A stretch of 33,479 nt of DNA, from NCBI RefSeq assembly GCF_000427295.1, contig NZ_ATNM01000185.1, positions 1-33,479 on the forward strand. Direction: 5' to 3'. Position numbers and translations under genes: made by a program. This document shows positions 17,490-23,747 of this stretch, one piece after another (position 1 is the stretch's first letter; every line of letters begins with the position of its first letter). A model generated the notes under the pieces. The model ran no database searches and was not told the DNA's origin. It saw only the letters and a list, made by a program, of their open reading frames with translations. The DNA is from Cyclobacterium qasimii M12-11B (lineage in GTDB: Bacteria; Bacteroidota; Bacteroidia; Cytophagales; Cyclobacteriaceae).

Positions 17490-18176
17490 TTATTGAAAGG
17501 TTATTTTTCCGAAATATTTCGGTAAATGGAAATCTGGATGAGGATTGATTACCTCGTTCCAAGTAAAATAATGAGGGTTACTGGATTTTGCTGCAACTTT
17601 ATAGAAATTAGCTTTCCAAGTCACACCTGGTGCTGGAGTAGTAATTTCTCTATATTCTTTTAACAAGGCCAATGGCACCCTGAATTCAATAAACCAGGTA
17701 ACGGGCTCAGTGATTTCAGGGTCTACCTTATCAGGCATTGTATGTGCAATCTCAACTTGCTCGATTTCTTCCGGTTTCAATTTCTTGAATTCTTTTCTAG
17801 GCACTGTTACATAATGAAACAAAGGCACTCCAGAACAATTGATCTCCAGGTTAAAATATTCCAAAGGCGAGTTGGTATCAGGTGCAAAGAAAAACTCTAC
17901 ACAGGAATCACTAGACACATTTCCATTTACCTCTTGAACGACACATCTAACATATTTGTCCTCCACCTTGAAAATCCCATAGATATTGTCTTTATCGTAT
18001 CTTAATTTAACCTGTGTTTTCGGGATGAATTTCTCCGGTTCAGGCCCCATATGAAGTGCTATGGAAGCAGCTTCTACTTCTTGCCATTCCGGCTTGTCCC
18101 AGTTTCCATCAATGGAAATTGGCTTATCTACCGATTTTACAATGTATCCGGAAGTTGATGGCTTGCTTTCTTTCAT
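17490..18176 (-). CDS. CBM9-like carbohydrate-binding-fold protein (intact part; likely frameshifted at 5' end)
   Basis: A 228-residue protein resembling the carbohydrate-binding family 9-like/DOMON-type fold: ISIDGNWDKPEWQ at the start, DSCVEFFFAPD in the middle, WFIEFRVPLALL and a closing PKYFGKITF. Read from 18176 it has no signal peptide. The same frame stays open upstream and encodes a hydrophobic stretch (FFIVIFGLIQGPNPKA) that lacks a start codon. An ATG at 18239-18241 in another frame gives MKLIVSF and then stops; adding one base to the six-base homopolymer at 18219-18224 joins both into a normal signal peptide. The true gene is therefore probably 17490-18241. Ligand unknown; a sugar or polyol is likely. 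Confidence 0.8.
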   Translation of the reverse strand: MKESKPSTSGYIVKSVDKPISIDGNWDKPEWQEVEAASIALHMGPEPEKFIPKTQVKLRYDKDNIYGIFKVEDKYVRCVVQEVNGNVSSDSCVEFFFAPDTNSPLEYFNLEINCSGVPLFHYVTVPRKEFKKLKPEEIEQVEIAHTMPDKVDPEITEPVTWFIEFRVPLALLKEYREITTPAPGVTWKANFYKVAAKSSNPHYFTWNEVINPHPDFHLPKYFGKITFQ

Positions 18177-18241
18177 AGCTTTAGGGTTAGGACCTTGAAT
18201 CAGCCCAAATATTACAATAAAAAAGAAACAATTAATTTCAT
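18177..18241 (-). pseudogene. Frameshifted signal-peptide segment of the CBM9-like gene
   Basis: The ATG at 18239-18241 reads MKLIVSFLL and stops at 18212-18214. From the A6 run (18219-18224, T6 on the coding strand) the neighbouring frame continues IVIFGLIQGPNPKA into the CBM9-like protein. One extra T would give MKLIVSFFIVIFGLIQG, a good export signal. The cause could be an assembly error, a slippage-tolerant run or a real mutation. Confidence 0.65.
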
Positions 18242-18276
18242 CTATAGGCTTTTTAATGTTACCAGCTAGTTAGGTA

Positions 18277-18477
18277 TTACTTGATTTCTTTACGTGCATT
18301 GGCCACCTCAATCGCTGAAATACTAGAAGAGTTGTTACCGAAGCTTTTTCTTATGTAGGTTAAAACACCTGCAGCTTCAGCATCACTTAAGAAGGAATGA
18401 GCAGGCATTATGCCATTATAAGCAACTCCATCTACTTCAATTTGTCCTTCAAGCCCCTGCAATATAACATTGATCAA
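18277..18477 (-). pseudogene. Displaced C-terminal half of the cytochrome c domain
   Basis: A 66-residue frame with no convincing start of its own (TTG at 18475-18477, overlapping the previous gene by four bases). It encodes LINVILQGLEGQIEVDG, then the expected haem-ligand methionine in YNGIMPAH, then LSDAEAAGVLTYIRKSFGN, the usual second half of the cytochrome c domains attached to PQQ-type dehydrogenases. One added A at the T4 run 18482-18485 (plus strand) makes it continuous with the upstream gene. Confidence 0.75.
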
Positions 18478-20036
18478 TTCCTTTTATTACCACGAACCCA
18501 TTTGGTTCCCGCTAAAGGAGGGAATCTGGTACCATCACCCATGCCATTGCTCTGATGACAAGTAGCACAATATACATTATAAGTCTGTGCACCAACTTCT
18601 AGCAACCCTTTTTCCAGGTTGTCTTGCTCTTCATCAGGCTTCCTTATATTGGTTCTTGATTCTTTCCTTATAGCTAGCTCTTCAAGTGCATCCTCAGAAA
18701 AATCTTCTTTATCTCCAGGATACATCACTCTCCAAATCTTACCTTGTACACTTTCAGTAATATAAAGTGAGCCATCAGGTCCCATAGAAATCCCCATAGG
18801 TCGAGCAGCTGCATCTCCTGTATTTACAATTGTATCCAATTTGGCAAAGCCATCAGCAAAAACTTCCCAAGGACCTGAAGGCTTATCCCCTTCGAAAGGA
18901 ACAAATCCTACAAAATATCCTGCCTGAGGATAAGGACCTCTGATAGTACTGCCATGAAAAGCAACAAATGCACCATCTTTATATCTTTCTGGAAATTGAT
19001 CTCCAGTGTAAAAAAACAGATCATTAGGCGCATAGTGTCCTGGGAAACCTATCAAAGGCATGGCCACTGAATCAACACCTGTGTCTAACTCTTTGTCACC
19101 ACCGTATTCTGGATTTAATAGTTTTTTACCACGAATATGATCGTAATAGAAATAAGGCCATCCTGCATTGGTACCTTCTTCTACCTTTAAAAATTCTTCA
19201 GAAGGAAGAACAGCTGACTCCCATCTTGAATAAAGATCTGGCCATGTTCTGTACAAGTTATCTCGCCCATGCTGAACAACGTAAAGGCTATTCTCCTTGT
19301 CGTTCCAATCCATTGCTACGACACTTCTAATACCTGTAGCATACAAGTAACCATCTTTCTGTGTTTGGTTAAGCTTATTGGCGTCAAATCTCCAAATACC
19401 ACCGTGCCATTCTAACTGAGGGCAAGGTAGCATGCCTGGTAATCCTGGACGTCTGTTGAACTCTTGACAAACGTCTCCTGGAGATCCAAAAGGCACATAC
19501 ATATTGCCTTCATTGTCAAACGCAAGTGGTTTAGCGATGTGCTCATGACCATAAAATGCATTTTTATAATCATCACGCATAATTAATTCAGCTTCCCCTT
19601 CAGGGACCAAACTCTCTGGGTCAATTTTAATACGGAAAACATCTCCTGCAGTACTGAAGTAAAGGTATCCATTGTAAATCTCCATACCAGTACCATAACT
19701 GCCTACTTCTGGATAGGAGCCGAATGTACTGACAATGTCAGCTTTTCCATTTCCATCAGTATCTCTCAAGGCAACTATACCTTGACCTTCCTCATTGGCA
19801 ACCCTTAGCTTTACATAAATATCGCCATTGTCTCTGACAGTAAGGTGTCTTGCTCGACCAATACTATCTACCACAACAACTGCCTCAAATCCACCAGGAA
19901 GAGTTAAACCTCCATTGTCAGAATCTCCACTTGGCAATTTCACTCCTGATTGGCAAGCTCCAAGAGTAAAAAGAACAAACATCAACGTGTAGTAAGCCAA
20001 GCGATTTTGTGTGTTAAAAGAAATATTTTTCATCAT
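18474..20036 (-). CDS. PQQ-type (sorbosone dehydrogenase-like) beta-propeller lipoprotein with truncated cytochrome c
   Basis: Envelope dehydrogenase of the sorbosone/glucose dehydrogenase-like beta-propeller group, 520 residues as read. It starts with a lipoprotein signal (LFTLGAC, Cys28) and then propeller repeats such as LTVRDNGDIYVKL, GTNAGWPYFYYD and GISMGPDGSLYITE. The C-terminal cytochrome c domain has the haem motif CATCH (Cys490, Cys493, His494) but ends early after TKWVRGNKRN; the methionine ligand half lies in the next frame at 18277-18477. With one base added at 18482-18485 the whole protein would be about 585 residues. It is the first gene of the six-gene operon. In this family the propeller oxidises a polyol or sugar and passes electrons to haem. 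Confidence 0.88.
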   Translation of the reverse strand: MMKNISFNTQNRLAYYTLMFVLFTLGACQSGVKLPSGDSDNGGLTLPGGFEAVVVVDSIGRARHLTVRDNGDIYVKLRVANEEGQGIVALRDTDGNGKADIVSTFGSYPEVGSYGTGMEIYNGYLYFSTAGDVFRIKIDPESLVPEGEAELIMRDDYKNAFYGHEHIAKPLAFDNEGNMYVPFGSPGDVCQEFNRRPGLPGMLPCPQLEWHGGIWRFDANKLNQTQKDGYLYATGIRSVVAMDWNDKENSLYVVQHGRDNLYRTWPDLYSRWESAVLPSEEFLKVEEGTNAGWPYFYYDHIRGKKLLNPEYGGDKELDTGVDSVAMPLIGFPGHYAPNDLFFYTGDQFPERYKDGAFVAFHGSTIRGPYPQAGYFVGFVPFEGDKPSGPWEVFADGFAKLDTIVNTGDAAARPMGISMGPDGSLYITESVQGKIWRVMYPGDKEDFSEDALEELAIRKESRTNIRKPDEEQDNLEKGLLEVGAQTYNVYCATCHQSNGMGDGTRFPPLAGTKWVRGNKRN

Positions 20037-20606
20037 ATAAGCATTAATATATATTCGTCTTTTTAATTTTAAGTGGGTGATCGTATTATAAATTAGATAG
20101 GTAAGTTAAGTTGAAATCATAAAATTTCCTTAGAATACAAGCGTAATAATAAAAAATATTACTTAAGTGGATAAAGCAGGATGGAAATGGTTCCTACCTT
20201 AATGTTCTAACCAAAATTTCATATAAATAATGGGCAAAACCTATTTTGGGCTGAATCAAATTTGATTTGATTTCACTTGTTTTAAAGGCTGGTGTTTTTG
20301 GGTGATTCTCGCTAGTTTTTATTAAAAAAGCCCTCTGTATAAAAAGAGCCAAACTTTGAGAAATCTAAGTTTTGTAATACGAATTCTTGATATTTTCAGG
20401 AAGCTACTCCATTACAAGGAATTACAGATATTACACAATTTGGACTATTGAGATGGCAAAAGTATAAAAAAAGTATGATTTCACCCTTACAACACTTAAT
20501 ATTTTAACCAAATTGAGAGATTATTTGTATTTAAAGCATTTATTAGCCTAAAAATTAAACTCAGGCAAAAAATTAAAATTCTGTCAATTTAAATCCAAGA
20601 GTGGAA
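20037..20606. other. Intergenic region upstream of the six-gene operon
   Basis: A 570-base AT-rich spacer with no convincing gene. It contains a perfect 14-bp palindrome and a possible minus-strand -7 element (20457-20464, TACTTTTG), but the latter's nearest upstream TTG is 25 bases away and it lies over 400 bases from the operon start. A weak minus-strand hairpin followed by T6 near 20327-20355 could end transcription of the merR-type gene. Confidence 0.6.
20254..20267. repeat. Perfect 14-bp palindrome
   Basis: AATCAAA/TTTGATT with no spacer, about 218 bases upstream of the first operon gene. AT-rich symmetry of this size can be an operator but may also occur by chance. Confidence 0.3.
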
Positions 20607-21497
20607 TTAATCTGTGTTTGTAGCGAGTAGATTAATGTATTCCTTTATTTCCTTTAAGTAATGCATCAAACGAATGTTTGATGGCAAATTTAAGTCCTGT
20701 CCAATAATTTGATATCCTGAGGCTATAATCGTTGATTTAGGAAACCTTTCGCCCAAGGATTGGAGGTATCCTTCTACAAATTCATTAGAAGGGTTAGTCG
20801 TTATTGCCGTCACAAGGAAATCTGGATTGTGCACCTTGTAAACATTATTTAAGTCATCATCAGGAGTGTTTTGCCCCAGATAGATAACCTTGTGCCCATT
20901 GGCTTTTAGTAAATAGGAAGTGAAAAGAAGTGATATCTCATGCAATTCGCCCTCCGGCAAGAACAATAAAAATTTCCTTCCTTCTCCAGTAAACACCTGT
21001 CCATCTATGGCCACTATTAATTTTTGCCTCACCAGATTTGAAATAAAGTGCTCCTGCCCCGGATGAATGCTTCCGGTTTGCCACAGAACCCCTATTTTAG
21101 ACAAAAATGGATAGATGATGTTCAACATGGTCTGTTCAAAACCTATTTTGAGAATATTGGTAGAAATGATTTTTTCAAATCTTTCTTCATTGAACTCGAC
21201 CATTGCTAAAACCAGTGAATGGATTTGATCATCATAAGCAAAAGACCGTTCGGTCAGTTGAAGCACTTCAGCTTTCATTTCTTCACCAGTCATTTTGGCG
21301 ATCTTGCTTATTTTCAATCCATTCTCATTGAGTAAGGCTACATTCAAAATTAATTTTAGGTCATCATCATCGTAAAACCTGATATTTGTATCCGTTCTTT
21401 TTGGATTGAGTAGTTTATACCGCTGCTCCCAAATCCTTACGGTGTGGGCTTTTATCCCAGATAGCTTCTCTAGATCTTTTATGGAATACTTACTCAT
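20607..21497 (-). CDS. MerR-family regulator with B12-binding-like (CarH/LitR-type) domain
   Basis: Transcription factor of 296 residues. Residues 1-70 form a MerR helix-turn-helix (YSIKDLEKLSGIKAHTVRIWEQRY), about 85-160 a helical bundle and about 175-290 a Rossmann-like cobalamin-binding domain. CarH photoreceptors bind adenosylcobalamin and repress carotenoid genes in the dark. Of the CarH signatures this protein keeps Trp139, Glu149-His150 and the ExH lower-ligand motif (E184-L-H186), but Gln140 is at the place of the upper-ligand histidine that follows the tryptophan. It overlaps the end of crtZ by 8 bases and is in the carotenoid operon, so it probably regulates pigment genes; light sensing is doubtful without the upper ligand. 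Confidence 0.88.
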   Translation of the reverse strand: MSKYSIKDLEKLSGIKAHTVRIWEQRYKLLNPKRTDTNIRFYDDDDLKLILNVALLNENGLKISKIAKMTGEEMKAEVLQLTERSFAYDDQIHSLVLAMVEFNEERFEKIISTNILKIGFEQTMLNIIYPFLSKIGVLWQTGSIHPGQEHFISNLVRQKLIVAIDGQVFTGEGRKFLLFLPEGELHEISLLFTSYLLKANGHKVIYLGQNTPDDDLNNVYKVHNPDFLVTAITTNPSNEFVEGYLQSLGERFPKSTIIASGYQIIGQDLNLPSNIRLMHYLKEIKEYINLLATNTD

Positions 21498-21939
21498 TTA
21501 CCTTTTTTTTAAAGTACTTATTAGGTACAATGAATAATCCAAATGAAACTGCTCCATCTTTTTTCCTGCTTGCATGGTGCGCTTGGTGGGCTTTAAAAAT
21601 ACCCGCGAGGTATCCGCCTTTCGGTTTTGTGAAAAGCTTCACTCTTCTATGTATTAATATATCGTGCAAAATAAAATAGCTTAGGCCGTACAAGGTGATC
21701 CCCAAACCAATCCAAAACCTATAGTCCAAAGTACTAACTCCAAAAAAAATCAGAGCAATAGCGACACTCGCGAAAAGGAAAGAGAAAAGGTCATTGAGTT
21801 CAAAAAAGTTTTTGGAGTGGCTGTGGTGAGTCTTGTGAATTTTCCACAATACACCATGCATTAAATATTTGTGAATAAACCATCCGGAAAATTCCATGGC
21901 CACAAATCCAACCAGAATATAGAACAAAGCGTAAATCAT
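21490..21939 (-). CDS. crtZ: Beta-carotene 3-hydroxylase (sterol desaturase/fatty acid hydroxylase superfamily)
   Basis: Membrane di-iron hydroxylase that adds 3-hydroxyl groups to carotenoid beta-rings. The 149-residue protein has hydrophobic membrane segments and the full histidine set: H23xxxxH28, H35xxHH39, H92DxxxH97 and H118xxHH122, spaced as in CrtZ. It follows the CruF-like gene after 38 bases and overlaps the merR-type gene, so all three are probably cotranscribed. Cytophagales pigments such as saproxanthin or flexixanthin carry 3-hydroxy rings, which fits this pair of enzymes. Confidence 0.88.
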   Translation of the reverse strand: MIYALFYILVGFVAMEFSGWFIHKYLMHGVLWKIHKTHHSHSKNFFELNDLFSFLFASVAIALIFFGVSTLDYRFWIGLGITLYGLSYFILHDILIHRRVKLFTKPKGGYLAGIFKAHQAHHASRKKDGAVSFGLFIVPNKYFKKKVNE

Positions 21940-21977
21940 TGTTAATTAAACCAAGCTAAGGTGATTTTGTTTTCTTT

Positions 21978-22628
21978 TTATAGAATCATTGCCAAAACGG
22001 CAAAAAAGGCCAACAGATTAAAAAAGACAATGAGATTAAGTTCATTGTCCTTCTCAAAAGAAAGCTTTCTATATACAATCTGAATAATAAAGGCGACTAA
22101 AAACCAGGTGATAAAATTGGACACAGGAATAATTTCCTGATGCCACTGCCAGAAATCTAAAGCAACAGCCACTTTTTCAAGGCATAAATCCAACAGAACC
22201 ATTAATCCAGCACCTGAAGCGGCTGCAATAAGGTCATTTTTTATCATTTTTTGAAAAATACCTCCAGTTAGGTAAACTAGTAAAAACCAATTTAGCCCTA
22301 TCATCAAAGGCACCCCAAAGGCCTTAATACCAAGGACACCACTGTAACTGTAATCCCCAAACAACAGCCCGGTATGGACACCGATGATTTCGGTAATCAT
22401 GCCGACAAAAAATGAAAAAAGTAAAAACCCAAAGAAGCCTTTGTTAAAGTCTTTGTGAAAATAAAGCAAAATGCCGGTGACCAATAACAAATGAAATGGA
22501 GTAATCAGCTGAAACAATGGCCGGCTTTTTTGCCAATACAATCCAAATAGGCCTACAATATGAAGTATGGTAATGAAGACTTTGGCTACTTGAGATTTTT
22601 CAAACTTAAAAAAGGTCGAGTTGTCCAT
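21978..22628 (-). CDS. cruF: CruF-like carotenoid 1'-hydratase/hydroxylase (carotenoid biosynthesis protein)
   Basis: Integral membrane protein of the CruF/COG2324 (DUF422) family, which hydrates the end group of acyclic or monocyclic carotenoids to give a 1'-hydroxyl. Six to seven hydrophobic segments are visible. Family signatures include GMITEIIGVHTGLLFGDY, GVPLMIGLNWFL and DLCLEKVAVALDFWQW, a variant of the DxxLDPVA...WxW motif. The start is uncertain: Met at 22628 (MDNSTFFKFEKSQ) is preferred because membrane segments start soon after, but 22640 and 22685 are open. It is the first gene of the carotenoid operon with crtZ and the regulator. Confidence 0.82.
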   Translation of the reverse strand: MDNSTFFKFEKSQVAKVFITILHIVGLFGLYWQKSRPLFQLITPFHLLLVTGILLYFHKDFNKGFFGFLLFSFFVGMITEIIGVHTGLLFGDYSYSGVLGIKAFGVPLMIGLNWFLLVYLTGGIFQKMIKNDLIAAASGAGLMVLLDLCLEKVAVALDFWQWHQEIIPVSNFITWFLVAFIIQIVYRKLSFEKDNELNLIVFFNLLAFFAVLAMIL

Positions 22629-22776
22629 ATAATTAGGCATAGCAAACCAGAAAATTAAATATTGAGGAGTTATTTTTGTTTTCAATATACTATAAGTGTT
22701 TCTTTACATTTTTGTTCGAAAGAATCGGGACGAATTTAATAGAAATTGAATTAAACAAGTCATAACACAGGAGCTA

Positions 22777-23082
22777 ATGATACTTTACAACATAACAATA
22801 AATATTGACAGTGAAAAAGAGGAAGAGTTTATTGAGTGGATGAACCAGGTTTACCTTTCTGGAATCATGCAAACCGGACTCTTTTATGAGAAACGATTCT
22901 TTCGTCTTTTACAGGAAGACAATGGAGAAGGCATCAATTTTTCCGCCCAATTTTTAGCGGAGAGTTTAGAGGATTTGAAATTCTTTCAATCCAGATATGG
23001 AGACATATTCAGAGAAAGAATAAAAGAAAAATTTGGAAGCCAGTTTGTTTCTTTCCGCTCGGTATTAGAATCAGTAGATTAA
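22777..23082 (+). CDS. DUF4286-family protein
   Basis: Small cytosolic protein of 101 residues from an uncharacterised family frequent in Bacteroidota. It begins MILYNITINID, then KEEEFIEWM, and resembles a dimeric ferredoxin-like alpha/beta-barrel domain, as the family does. An AGGAG lies a few bases upstream and supports this start. It is transcribed away from the carotenoid operon and converges with the next gene, with a 13-base gap. No function is known to me. Confidence 0.85.
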   Translation: MILYNITINIDSEKEEEFIEWMNQVYLSGIMQTGLFYEKRFFRLLQEDNGEGINFSAQFLAESLEDLKFFQSRYGDIFRERIKEKFGSQFVSFRSVLESVD

Positions 23083-23095
23083 TTATATCTTCAGA

Positions 23096-23602
23096 TCAAC
23101 TTCCTGTTTTCATCAGGAGGTCTCCTTTTCTTTTGATAATTAGAAGCCCAAAGTGCTCATTCAAAATGGATTTACATCTATTTTCCGCAAATAGGGCACG
23201 GGATGGCGTATCGTAAAGCAAAGTCATCCTTAACAGGTTCTTCACATAAGCTGGATTTTGTCCCAGGGTTTGAATCCAATTATGAAAGGTGCACTTCCAA
23301 TCTTCCTGGTATTTCTCAAAGTGGCTTTTTCCGTCAAACCTTAGTTCCAACTGATTGGTGCCAAACTTGTACCTAAAAATACCCGCGAGTTGTCTGTAAA
23401 TTATGGACAAATGGTCTTCAGGAAATGACTTCTTAGAAAGAATTTTCAAGTAGGTATCATCCTGAAGTTCAAGCGGATTGAACAATAAAGTAAAGGCATT
23501 TTTCAATTCCTCCACCATCAGATCCATCATCTCCTTTTCAATCCCATCTTGGGCTTGCCTAAGGATATAATTTTTATCTAATGGAAACAGTTTTCTAGTC
23601 AT
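23096..23602 (-). CDS. Hypothetical protein, mostly helical
   Basis: I do not recognise this protein. The start at 23602 (MTRKLFPLDKN) gives 168 residues; 23623 (MQAERRIM) is also open. There is no signal peptide or membrane segment, and the sequence is rich in helix-forming residues. A segment ILRQAQDGIEKEMMDLM matches the short peptide often produced by a dispersed Bacteroidota DNA repeat, though the codons here differ. It lies downstream of the carboxypeptidase gene on the same strand with a 124-base gap that contains a hairpin. Confidence 0.65.
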   Translation of the reverse strand: MTRKLFPLDKNYILRQAQDGIEKEMMDLMVEELKNAFTLLFNPLELQDDTYLKILSKKSFPEDHLSIIYRQLAGIFRYKFGTNQLELRFDGKSHFEKYQEDWKCTFHNWIQTLGQNPAYVKNLLRMTLLYDTPSRALFAENRCKSILNEHFGLLIIKRKGDLLMKTGS

Positions 23603-23640
23603 AATTCGCCTTTCAGCCTGCAAATTAAAGAAAAGTAATT

Positions 23641-23659
23641 GGAAAAAAGCGGTTTTTCC
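23641..23659 (-). terminator. Weak hairpin, possible terminator of the carboxypeptidase gene
   Basis: Inverted repeat GGAAAAA / TTTTTCC with a 5-base loop. On the minus strand it lies downstream of the carboxypeptidase stop and is followed by T-rich DNA. The AT-rich stem makes it weak. Confidence 0.3.
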
Positions 23660-23747
23660 ACAATTAACAGCTTTTAATTTCGATTTTCATTATAGTTAAA
23701 TGCTTTGGGCAGTAAAGAAAATACCATTTTAAGGACCAATTCTACCT

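Noticed and set aside
20080-20095. TATAAT-like box upstream of the six-gene operon on the minus strand
   Set aside because: Bacteroidota housekeeping promoters use TAnnTTTG rather than TATAAT, and AT-rich DNA gives this match by chance.
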